Shown here: positions 1 to 5,867 of the stretch, piece after piece
How positions within the stretch are numbered: the stretch's first letter is position 1
Layout of the letters: each line of letters opens with the position of its first letter
From: Nitrospirota bacterium
Lineage (GTDB): Bacteria > Nitrospirota > Nitrospiria > Nitrospirales > NS-4
Assembly (NCBI GenBank): GCA_005877525.1
Contig: VBON01000063.1
Span: forward strand, 1-5,867
Length of the DNA: 5,867 bases
Direction of reading: 5' to 3'
The notes under the pieces: generated by a model
Databases searched by the model: none
Told to the model about the DNA's origin: nothing
The model's input: only the letters and a program-made list of their open reading frames with translations
Translations under genes and position numbers: made by a program

Positions 1-635
1 ATCCAATCGCCGATGGGCCGGTGATCCAGCAGGCCGCGGGTCGGGCGCTGCGCGCCGGGACCACGCTGAAGAAAATTCTCGGCACGGTGCAGGTGTTGAG
101 GACCAAGACGCAAATCCCCATTGTCCTGATGATTTACTACAACACGATTTTGAAGTACGGCGAAGCTGGCTTGTGCCGGGATGCGGCGCAGTTGGGCGTG
201 GATGGCCTGATCGTGCCCGATTTACCGTCGGACGAGGCCGAGACCTTGCGGGAGGCGGCCCGCAGGGCGGGCCTGGATATTATTTTCCTACTGGCGCCGA
301 CCAGCACGCCGAGCCGTCAAGCGGCCGTGACAAAGCTCTCGCAGGGATTCATCTACTATGTGTCGCTCACCGGGATCACCGGCGCTCAGTTGACCGACAA
401 GATCGATGTCGAGAAGAAGGTCCGGGAGATCCGCCGCTATTCGAAGACGCCGGTAGCGGTGGGATTCGGCATCGTCACTCCCGAGGATGCACGAGAGGTG
501 GCGCGCTTTGCGGATGGCGTGATCGTCGGCACCGCGCTCGTCAAGATCATCGCCGGCCACGGCGACCGCACTGCCGTTGGCGAACGCCTTCACGCTTTTA
601 CCCGCTCCCTCAAAGCGGCGACCCGAGCCTCGTAG
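1..635 (+). CDS. trpA: Tryptophan synthase alpha chain, 5'-truncated by window edge
   Basis: The TrpA subunit cleaves indole-3-glycerol phosphate to indole and glyceraldehyde-3-phosphate and passes indole to TrpB, in the cytoplasm. The reading frame is open from base 3 to a TAG at 633-635 and gives 210 residues. By comparison with E. coli TrpA (268 aa), about 56 residues lie upstream of the window. The visible part opens with PIADGP, whose Asp (nt 12-14) matches catalytic Asp60; the partner Glu49 is outside the window. Other family marks are VPDLP (residues 71-75), the flexible-loop SLTGITGA (121-128, Thr equivalent to Thr183), and the phosphate-binding GFGI (154-157) and VGTALVKII (175-183). 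The last has Thr where E. coli has Ser235, a conservative change. The ATG/GTG codons inside the window (for example GTG at 21) are internal, not starts. The gene runs tail-to-tail into the DGQHR gene, 3 nt away. Identification is firm. Confidence 0.97.
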   Translation, partial: PIADGPVIQQAAGRALRAGTTLKKILGTVQVLRTKTQIPIVLMIYYNTILKYGEAGLCRDAAQLGVDGLIVPDLPSDEAETLREAARRAGLDIIFLLAPTSTPSRQAAVTKLSQGFIYYVSLTGITGAQLTDKIDVEKKVREIRRYSKTPVAVGFGIVTPEDAREVARFADGVIVGTALVKIIAGHGDRTAVGERLHAFTRSLKAATRAS

Positions 636-638
636 GCT

Positions 639-1775
639 TCAGTCCTGAATGCCCTTCTTGCCCGTCCGGGGCGACTCCAGCCCGATGGCGCGAGCTAGCT
701 CACGGTGGATGCGGGCGACGCGCTCCACCTGCCCCTTTGCCGGGAAGCGCTCATAGAAACCTTCGACGCGGAATTGTCGCGCGAGATCTTTCCAGGGTGC
801 CAGACGGCTCTCCCAGCGAGCGATACGCTCCCTCTCCGCTCGGTCATGGGCGGCAAGATCCGCGCACACTCGGACCATGGCCTTCAGCGTCACGGGTTTG
901 GTGACAGTATAGCCGGGATGGCCCCAGGCCTCGCCCCAGACCCGTTCCGCCGCTTTGAAGAAGTCCCGCACGAGTCCGTAGAATTTCATGGCTTCGCGCG
1001 CGCCGCCGCCATCGCGTTGGATCGTTCGCCAGGATCTGGTGACCCACCGATGCAGCTCGTTGAACAGCTCGGCCTGCAAGATCCATTTTTCCTGTTGGCT
1101 GCGTCCGCCGAGGCGATTGATCCGATAGCGCAGCGGGCTGTCCGGCTCGCTGTAGAGCAGCTCGACGACGCGGGCGGCGAACTTTTTGTCGGGTGCCGCC
1201 CATGACACGCGCTCGTAGAGGTCCACGAGATGGCTCTTGTTGATCCGGGTCGGCGTCGAATTGATGATCACGAACATCTCCGTGGCGAAGTCTTCGCTGC
1301 GGCCGTCGAAGATGACGCAGGGAACGCGGATCGTTCTCGCGTCTCCCGGATGATTCTGTTGGTAAAAGTGCAGGGCGGCCAGGCGGTGCTGGCCGTCAAT
1401 GATCAGATAGTTCCCGCCGGGCTCTTCCAAGTTCCCGACCTGCTCAAAAGTGCCGACGCGTTCAAACTGAAGCCGCTCCGGCGTGAACAGCAAGACGGTG
1501 CCCGGAATCGGCGGCTGGCTCATCGCGGTTTCGTAGAAGTTCGTGATCGCCCGCACCTTGGCGCGAGACAGCTGCCGCTGGAAGGCCTTGTCGGTGCGCT
1601 CGATCTTAGCGATAAATCGGGCGATGTCGTCCTCTTCAGACGGTTCGATCGGGGCGATTTGCTCGCCCTCGCCATAAAACCGGCTCATGAAGCGGATTTT
1701 CCGCAGGAGGTCCTCCGCGGGATACGCGACGAAGTAGAAGACCCCGTCTTTCTGGCGAACTTGTGTGGCAAGCAT
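639..1775 (-). CDS. DGQHR-motif (DndB-like) protein, function unknown
   Basis: This is a 378-residue protein with the family-defining motif DGQHR at residues 127-131, in the context LIIDGQHRLAAL. A second typical block, FVIINSTPTRINKSHLVDLY, is at 168-187. The N-terminal strand-rich segment (about 10-30, GVFYFVAYPAEDLL) also fits the family. The C-terminal half (about 230-365) looks mainly helical and charged and I recognise no domain in it. Known family members include DndB, a DNA-binding repressor of DNA-phosphorothioation genes, and many orphans. DGQHR proteins are related to the ParB/sulfiredoxin-like fold. The ATG at 1775 is the first possible start, because an in-frame TAA sits two codons upstream (1779-1781), and GGGAGG lies 11 nt before it. 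There are no signal peptide or membrane segments, so it is probably cytoplasmic. No dndACDE genes are in view, so a role in phosphorothioation is not supported by context. The family call is firm; the function is unknown. Confidence 0.85.
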   Translation of the reverse strand: MLATQVRQKDGVFYFVAYPAEDLLRKIRFMSRFYGEGEQIAPIEPSEEDDIARFIAKIERTDKAFQRQLSRAKVRAITNFYETAMSQPPIPGTVLLFTPERLQFERVGTFEQVGNLEEPGGNYLIIDGQHRLAALHFYQQNHPGDARTIRVPCVIFDGRSEDFATEMFVIINSTPTRINKSHLVDLYERVSWAAPDKKFAARVVELLYSEPDSPLRYRINRLGGRSQQEKWILQAELFNELHRWVTRSWRTIQRDGGGAREAMKFYGLVRDFFKAAERVWGEAWGHPGYTVTKPVTLKAMVRVCADLAAHDRAERERIARWESRLAPWKDLARQFRVEGFYERFPAKGQVERVARIHRELARAIGLESPRTGKKGIQD

Positions 1776-1779
1776 GACT

Positions 1780-1804
1780 TAGTGTGCCTCCCGAAAATAC
1801 ACTA
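1780..1804. repeat. 6-bp inverted repeat around the DGQHR gene RBS
   Basis: TAGTGT at 1780-1785 and ACACTA at 1799-1804 are perfect reverse complements separated by 13 nt. The upstream arm coincides with the proposed -10 element of the DGQHR gene, and the ribosome binding site lies in the spacer. This layout is what an operator or weak hairpin would look like, but a 6-bp repeat can arise by chance and no transcription factor site is recognised. Confidence 0.35.
1787..1792 (-). promoter_or_regulatory. Ribosome binding site of the DGQHR gene
   Basis: Read on the minus strand this is GGGAGG, 11 nt before the ATG at 1775. It is the clearest Shine-Dalgarno sequence among the intergenic regions of the window and decides the start. 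It lies in the loop of the TAGTGT/ACACTA inverted repeat, so anything binding or pairing that repeat could affect initiation. Confidence 0.65.
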
Positions 1805-1827
1805 GCAAGCAGCGCCCAGGCCGTCAA
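1799..1827 (-). promoter_or_regulatory. Candidate sigma-70-type promoter for the DGQHR gene
   Basis: On the minus strand, TTGACG (1827-1822, five of six to the -35 consensus) is followed by 17 nt and then TAGTGT (1804-1799), which keeps the key T, A and final T of a -10. A TG one base before the hexamer gives an extended -10 (TGC-TAGTGT). The predicted start of transcription is near 1792, giving a leader of about 17 nt with the ribosome binding site at its very 5' end, which is short but possible. It is prediction only; transcription reading through from lolD remains an alternative. Confidence 0.4.
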
Positions 1828-1843
1828 GGAGGAGATCAGAGAA

Positions 1844-2506
1844 TCAGGCGATCTTTCCGTCCACCATGCGGAGAATACGGTCGGCTTGATTTGACAGGGC
1901 TTCGTTGTGAGTCACGATCACGAACGTGACGCCTTTGGCGCGGTTGAGGTCTCGCATCAGGCGGAACACCTCCTCTCCAGTGTGGGTGTCCAGGTTCCCG
2001 GTGGGCTCATCAGCCAAGATCATGTCCGGGTGGAGCACAAGGGCGCGGCCGACGGCTACCCGCTGTTGCTCTCCGCCGGATAGCTCACCCGTTCGGTGAT
2101 CCATCCGGTGCTCCAGCCCGACTTCTTTGAGCACGCTTTCAGCCGCGGCCCGCGCCTGCTCGAGCCTGTCCCGGCGGATCAGCCCGGGCATCATCACGTT
2201 TTCGAGGGCGGTGAATTCCGGCAGCAAATGGTGAAACTGAAAAACAAAGCCGATCTTCCGATTGCGGAATTCTGCCAGCCCCTGGTCGGATCGCGCGAAG
2301 ACGTCTTCTCCATCGAAGCGGACGGTCCCGCGGGTGGGACGATCGAGGGTTCCCAGAATATGCAGGAGGGTCGTCTTTCCTACTCCCGACGCTCCGACAA
2401 TGGCCACGATTTCGCCACGCTTGATCTCCAGGCTGACGCCGTTGAGCACATGGATGTCGGTCTGGCCCAGCCGGAAAGACTTGTAGAGATCGACTGCGGA
2501 AATCAT
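1844..2506 (-). CDS. lolD: Lipoprotein-releasing system ATP-binding protein LolD
   Basis: This is the 220-residue cytoplasmic ATPase of the LolCDE-type ABC complex, which powers extraction of outer-membrane lipoproteins from the inner membrane onto LolA. Walker A GASGVGKT is at residues 38-45, and the Q-loop Gln90 lies in FVFQFHHLLPEFTALENV, the segment typical of LolD. The signature LSGGEQQRV is at 142-150, Walker B MILADEP at 162-168, D-loop NLD at 171-173 and switch His200. All catalytic residues are present and the length is normal for the family. The frame is open up to 2650, but the extra 48 residues overlap the lolC 3' end and look like shadow sequence. The ATG at 2506, giving MISAVDLYKSF, matches the family N-terminus. 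Only a weak AGG lies upstream. It follows lolC by 34 nt and is probably co-transcribed and partly coupled to it. MacB-type ATPases are related, but the Q-loop region and the permease neighbour favour LolD. Confidence 0.95.
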   Translation of the reverse strand: MISAVDLYKSFRLGQTDIHVLNGVSLEIKRGEIVAIVGASGVGKTTLLHILGTLDRPTRGTVRFDGEDVFARSDQGLAEFRNRKIGFVFQFHHLLPEFTALENVMMPGLIRRDRLEQARAAAESVLKEVGLEHRMDHRTGELSGGEQQRVAVGRALVLHPDMILADEPTGNLDTHTGEEVFRLMRDLNRAKGVTFVIVTHNEALSNQADRILRMVDGKIA

Positions 2507-2540
2507 CAAAGCGCCTGCGCCGTGCGTTCTAATTGAAATA

Positions 2541-3821
2541 TCATTCGTAGCGCAGGGCTTCGGCGGGCTCAAGGCGCGCGGCTTCAAGACAGGGGTAAAT
2601 GGTCGCCAGGAACGTGATGGCCACCGCCGACACTCCCACGAGCGCGACATCGAAGAACTTGATATTCACGGGGATGCGGCTCAACAAATAGACATCGCCG
2701 GGGAGCGTAAACCAGGTCTGGATCGCCCAGCAAATCGCGTAACCGAGCGGAATGCCGATGGCTGTTCCCGCGAGACCGATCACCAAGCCATTCAGCATGA
2801 AGACTCTCATCACCGCTTTTCCTGTCGCCCCCATCGCCTTGAGAATCGCAATCTCGCGATGCTTCTCCACCACGATCATGGCAAGGGTACTGACGATGTT
2901 AAAGGCGGCGACGAGCACCACCAGGACCAGGAGCACAAACATCATGAATTTCTCGAGCTTCAGCGCCGAAAAGAGGTTCTTGTTCAGCTTCATCCAGTCG
3001 CGGGCCCAATAGGGGAATCCCAGGACCTGGTCGATCCGGTGGGCGATCTCATCGGCCGCGAAGATGTCGGTGACCTTCACCTCGATCCCTGTCACCACGT
3101 GACCCATGTTGAAAAACTCCTGCGCCTGTTGAATCGAGACATAGGCCAGTGACGAGTCATACTCAAACATCCCGGATTCAAAGATTCCAGCGACGCGAAA
3201 ACCACGGACCTTCGGGATCATTCCCAGCGCGCTGATCGGGCCGACAGGGGACACGACATTGATACGATCGCCGAGAAACGCCCCTAGGCGCAGCGAGAGT
3301 TCCCGCCCGATAATGATGCCAGGCAACGGCAGAGGCGGCTGGGGATTCTCGCCCCGTTTCTGTGCCAGATCAGGATTCGCAGGCGTGAGCCGGTTCAGGT
3401 CTTCTAAGGCTCCTGCCTTGAGGTTCCGCGCGATCTCCGTGACAGTGGCCTCACGGGCAATATCAATGCCACGAAGGACGACCCCGTGCGAGCCGGTCGG
3501 TGTGGTGAGGAGGACCTGTTTAAAGACGAACGGGGTTGCTGCCGACACTCCCGGCACGGTGGCGACTTTGTCCGTCACGGCCTCATAGTCTTTGATGTTC
3601 TCTCCGGTCTTCGTCGTGATGAGAACGTGCGAGTTGGTGCCGAGGATTTTGGCCTGAATATCTTCCTTGAAGCCGGTCATGATGCCTAAGGTGGCGATCA
3701 AGGCCGCCACGCCGATCGTGACGCCGGTGATAGAAATCAGCGTATTGAAAGAAATCGTGCGGTTGCGCCGCTTCGCTCGAAGATACCGCAGGCCGATAAA
3801 CACTTCATACGGGAGCTGCAT
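2541..3821 (-). CDS. lolC: Lipoprotein-releasing system permease, LolC/LolE family
   Basis: This 426-residue inner-membrane permease partners LolD in releasing lipoproteins to the periplasmic carrier LolA. The topology is that of the family. One membrane segment lies at about 26-50, then a large periplasmic domain to about 290, then three membrane segments at about 292-317, 338-368 and 391-410, with the C-terminal end AARLEPAEALRYE. The conserved cytoplasmic stretch VEKHREIAILKAMGAT is at 318-333. The region ISALGMIPKVRGF (196-208) sits where E. coli LolC carries its LolA-binding hook, so it resembles LolC more than LolE there; this comparison is from memory. A proline-rich stretch (about 145-168) precedes GIIIGRELS and makes the protein slightly longer than E. 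coli LolC (399). The ATG overlaps the lysS stop by one base (TAATG), with GGAAAAG just upstream as a weak ribosome site. Only one permease gene is present here, so the complex may use two copies of it (LolF-like) or a second gene elsewhere. Confidence 0.93.
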   Translation of the reverse strand: MQLPYEVFIGLRYLRAKRRNRTISFNTLISITGVTIGVAALIATLGIMTGFKEDIQAKILGTNSHVLITTKTGENIKDYEAVTDKVATVPGVSAATPFVFKQVLLTTPTGSHGVVLRGIDIAREATVTEIARNLKAGALEDLNRLTPANPDLAQKRGENPQPPLPLPGIIIGRELSLRLGAFLGDRINVVSPVGPISALGMIPKVRGFRVAGIFESGMFEYDSSLAYVSIQQAQEFFNMGHVVTGIEVKVTDIFAADEIAHRIDQVLGFPYWARDWMKLNKNLFSALKLEKFMMFVLLVLVVLVAAFNIVSTLAMIVVEKHREIAILKAMGATGKAVMRVFMLNGLVIGLAGTAIGIPLGYAICWAIQTWFTLPGDVYLLSRIPVNIKFFDVALVGVSAVAITFLATIYPCLEAARLEPAEALRYE

Positions 3822-5329
3822 TACTTTTCCGGCCGAAGCTGTGGGAAGAGAATGACATCGCGGATCGATGGCTGGTTCGTGAGCAGCATTACGAGACGGT
3901 CAATGCCGATGCCCTCGCCGGCCGTGGGCGGCATCCCATGCTCGAGCGCGCGCAGGAAGTCTTCGTCCAGATGCTGGGCTTCAAGATCGCCTTTGGCCCG
4001 TTCCGCGACCTGAGCCTCGAAGCGCTTGCGCTGATCGAGCGGGTCGTTGAGTTCCGAAAAGGCGTTCGCGATTTCCCGTCCCGCGATAAACAACTCAAAG
4101 CGATCGGTGAGTTCGGGGTCCGCGGCGTTCCGCTTCGCGAGCGGTGACAGCTCGACCGGAAAATCCGTGATGAACGTCGGATTGATCAAGGTCGGCTCCA
4201 CTAATTCTTCGAACAGCAGGGAGAGCAGCTGCCAGTAAGACTCGCCGCCCTTCAGCTCGCAATGGTGTTGCTTGGCCTGAGCCAGGGCGAACGCGGGGTC
4301 GGTGATCTCCTGAGGTTTCGCGCCGAGGTGTTCTCGCACCGCATCGCGATAGGTCATGCGCTTCCAGGGTCGAGTGAACGAGATGGTGAGCGTGCGGTCG
4401 TCAGTGAGACTTGGCCGGTAGGGGATCGCCTCGGTACCTTGGCCGTGGACCTCTTTCACCAACGCGGTGATTAGCTCTTCCGTCAGCTCGATCAGATCGT
4501 GATAGTCGGCGTAGGCCATGTAAAACTCGAGCATGGTGAACTCGGGATTATGGATCGTGGAGATTCCCTCGTTTCGAAAATTGCGATTGATCTCGAAGAC
4601 CCGGTTCAGACCGCCGACAATCAGACGTTTGAGATAGAGCTCGGGGGCGACCCGCAAATAGAGGTCGATGCCGAGGCTGTTGTGGTGGGTCACGAAAGGG
4701 CGTGCGGTCGCGCCTCCGGGAATCGGTTGCATCATCGGGGTTTCAACTTCCAGGAAACCCCTGGCGGCCAGGAACGCGCGGATCGTCTGAATGATGCGGC
4801 TGCGGAGCAGAAAGATATTCTTCACTTCGGGATTGGCGATGAGGTCCACATAGCGATGCCGATAGCGCATCTCGATGTCGGTGAGGCCATGCCACTTCTC
4901 TGGAAGGGGGCGAAGCGCTTTGCAGAGCAGGGTGAGCTGTTGGACTTCGATGGTCAGCTCATTCGTCTTGGTCCGAAAGAGCGGACCGCTGACCCCGATC
5001 CAATCGGCGATGTCCAACAACTCGGCGAGGGCGAATCCCGGCTCGCCCAACACGTCTTTCTTGAGGTAGACCTGGATCGAGGCCGGGCCGTCTTGAATGG
5101 AGGCGAATGCCGCCTTGCCGAACCGGCGCAGGGCCGTCACGCGGCCGGCCAAGGTGACGAGCACCGGCGTGCTGGCCAGGGCTTCCTTCGTGGCCTGCGT
5201 GTATCGGGCGATGACGTCAGGCGCGCTGTCCTTGACGTTGAATTTACCGCCGAAAGGATCGATGCCGAGACTGCGCAGCCGATCCAGTTTTTTGATGCGC
5301 TGCTCGATCTGATCGTTCAGTTCATCCAT
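3821..5329 (-). CDS. lysS: Lysyl-tRNA synthetase, class II
   Basis: The enzyme charges tRNA-Lys with lysine using ATP, in the cytoplasm. At 502 residues it has normal length. An N-terminal helix precedes the OB-fold anticodon-binding domain at about 57-135. The class II catalytic core follows: motif 1 at about 177-202 (with VETPMM), GGATARPF at 205-212, motif 2 at about 245-270 ([11 protein letters not shown], with Arg252 and Glu254), and motif 3 [11 protein letters not shown] at 473-483 with Arg478. The segment [18 protein letters not shown] (413-430) is also characteristic. ATG 5329 is the only plausible start, since an in-frame TGA lies upstream at 5345-5347, yet no Shine-Dalgarno sequence precedes it. 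It sits 40 nt after prfB, the same neighbour as in E. coli, and its TAA shares a base with the lolC ATG. A promoter-like sequence in the prfB gap may give it separate expression. Confidence 0.98.
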   Translation of the reverse strand: MDELNDQIEQRIKKLDRLRSLGIDPFGGKFNVKDSAPDVIARYTQATKEALASTPVLVTLAGRVTALRRFGKAAFASIQDGPASIQVYLKKDVLGEPGFALAELLDIADWIGVSGPLFRTKTNELTIEVQQLTLLCKALRPLPEKWHGLTDIEMRYRHRYVDLIANPEVKNIFLLRSRIIQTIRAFLAARGFLEVETPMMQPIPGGATARPFVTHHNSLGIDLYLRVAPELYLKRLIVGGLNRVFEINRNFRNEGISTIHNPEFTMLEFYMAYADYHDLIELTEELITALVKEVHGQGTEAIPYRPSLTDDRTLTISFTRPWKRMTYRDAVREHLGAKPQEITDPAFALAQAKQHHCELKGGESYWQLLSLLFEELVEPTLINPTFITDFPVELSPLAKRNAADPELTDRFELFIAGREIANAFSELNDPLDQRKRFEAQVAERAKGDLEAQHLDEDFLRALEHGMPPTAGEGIGIDRLVMLLTNQPSIRDVILFPQLRPEK

Positions 5330-5343
5330 AACGAAATCGGGGC

Positions 5344-5373
5344 ATCATAATCGGCCACCAGAAGGCAAGTCAA
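5344..5373 (-). promoter_or_regulatory. Candidate promoter for lysS (and lolC-lolD)
   Basis: On the minus strand, TTGACT (5373-5368, overlapping the prfB stop codon) and TATGAT (5349-5344) each match five of six bases of the sigma-70 consensus and are 18 nt apart. The predicted start of transcription is near 5337, only about 8 nt before the lysS ATG. That would give a nearly leaderless mRNA and would explain the absence of a ribosome binding site. It is prediction from sequence alone; lysS may simply be expressed from a promoter upstream of prfB. Confidence 0.45.
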
Positions 5374-5867
5374 TTTGGTCGTGACGGGGATCCCTTCGAA
5401 TCGGGCTGCTTCCTGGACTGCAAGAGATAATTTTCCATGAACTGATCGAGGTTGCCGTCCATCACGGCATTGAGGTTACCGACTTCCGTGTTGGTTCGAT
5501 GGTCCTTCACCATCTGATAAGGCTGAAACACGTAGGAGCGGATCTGGCTCCCAAAGCCGATCTCTTTCTTTTCGCCGACGAAGGCTGTGAATTCCTCTTC
5601 CTTCTTCTTCTGCTGCAGCTCATACAAACGCGCGCGCAGGACCTTCATGGCGCCGGATTTGTTCTTGAGCTGGGAGCGTTCATTCTGGCATTGCACGACG
5701 ATGCCGCTGGGGAGGTGCGTGATGCGGATGGCGGTCTCAACTTTGTTGACGTTCTGGCCGCCCGCGCCGCCTGAGCGAAACGTATCGATCTTCAGGTCCT
5801 TCTCTTCGATGTCGACCTCTACATCATCCTCGATTTCCGGATAGACGAAGACGGACGCGAAGGATGT
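5370..5867 (-). CDS. prfB: Peptide chain release factor 2, N-terminal part outside window
   Basis: RF2 recognises UGA and UAA stop codons in the ribosomal A site and triggers peptide release. The frame is open from the right edge (first codon ACA at 5867-5865) to TGA at 5372-5370, giving 165 residues. The catalytic GGQ is at nt 5762-5754, within [20 protein letters not shown]; its Gln is the usual target of PrmC methylation. Further RF2 marks are [15 protein letters not shown] at the start of the visible part, [12 protein letters not shown] after GGQ, and [20 protein letters not shown] near the end, which separates RF2 from RF1. About 214 residues upstream, including the codon-recognition domain and any programmed frameshift site, are not visible. 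The last 16 or so residues ([16 protein letters not shown]) extend beyond the end of E. coli RF2 and look disordered. It is probably the promoter-proximal member of the prfB-lysS-lolC-lolD unit within this window. Confidence 0.96.
   Translation of the reverse strand, partial: TSFASVFVYPEIEDDVEVDIEEKDLKIDTFRSGGAGGQNVNKVETAIRITHLPSGIVVQCQNERSQLKNKSGAMKVLRARLYELQQKKKEEEFTAFVGEKKEIGFGSQIRSYVFQPYQMVKDHRTNTEVGNLNAVMDGNLDQFMENYLLQSRKQPDSKGSPSRPN

Noticed and set aside
625..639. An intrinsic terminator at the trpA/DGQHR junction
   Set aside because: The stem is only 5-6 bp and no T-run follows on either strand.
173..904. A 243-codon + strand frame overlapping trpA and running into the DGQHR gene
   Set aside because: It is out of frame with trpA, which is firmly identified, and its Pro/Arg/Gly-rich product is typical of a GC-rich shadow frame.
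639..1775. A phosphorothioation (Dnd) defence island
   Set aside because: Only a DndB-like protein is present; no cysteine desulfurase, DndC/D/E or restriction genes lie in the window.
1230..1805. A 191-codon + strand frame opposite the DGQHR gene
   Set aside because: It is antisense shadow of a gene with clear family motifs and resembles no family I know.
1776..1843. An intrinsic terminator after lolD
   Set aside because: No stable GC-rich stem followed by a T-run is visible in this 68-nt gap.
2507..2650. A 48-residue N-terminal extension of LolD starting at 2650
   Set aside because: It overlaps the conserved 3' end of lolC in another frame, does not match LolD N-termini, and the ATG at 2506 gives the expected protein.
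4499..5350. A 283-codon open frame on the + strand opposite lysS
   Set aside because: It lies wholly antisense to the conserved lysS coding sequence, has low-complexity acidic and basic runs and no recognisable domain. Long antisense frames are expected in GC-rich genes.
5697..5867. prfB starting internally at the GTG near 5696
   Set aside because: The same frame stays open to the right edge and encodes the conserved GGQ region, so this GTG is an internal Val codon and the gene continues outside the window.

Overview
The window reads as ordinary chromosome of a GC-rich, Gram-negative (two-membrane) bacterium. The LolCD lipoprotein-export machinery requires an outer membrane. The protein style and the prfB-lysS-lolC-lolD order would fit Nitrospirota or a deltaproteobacterium-like lineage, but that placement is inference from memory, not a search result. 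All six protein genes are intact where they lie fully inside the window. There are no RNA genes, insertion sequences, CRISPR arrays or gene-free stretches longer than 68 nt.

Layout. On the + strand, positions 1-635 hold the 3' three-quarters of trpA (tryptophan synthase alpha chain), cut by the left edge. Everything else is on the - strand, read right to left. It begins with the C-terminal part of prfB (release factor 2, cut by the right edge), followed by lysS (class II lysyl-tRNA synthetase), a LolC/LolE-type lipoprotein-release permease, and lolD (its ATPase). After a 68-nt gap comes a DGQHR-motif protein of the DndB-like family, which ends tail-to-tail with trpA across only 3 nt.

How the genes work together. 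prfB, lysS, lolC and lolD are close-packed (gaps of 40, -1 and 34 nt) and probably form one transcription unit linking translation factors to outer-membrane lipoprotein sorting. lysS and lolC share one base in a TAATG junction. The lolC and lolD products would form the inner-membrane ABC complex that hands lipoproteins to LolA. lysS may have its own promoter (TTGACT, 18 nt, TATGAT) starting at the prfB stop codon, which would give an almost leaderless transcript. The DGQHR gene has its own promoter-like sequence (TTGACG, 17 nt, TGC-TAGTGT) and an inverted repeat flanking its ribosome binding site, so it may be regulated separately.

The item most worth following up is the DGQHR/DndB-like gene: it stands alone, with no DNA-phosphorothioation genes beside it, and its function cannot be read from the sequence. 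I see no convincing new multi-gene system here.
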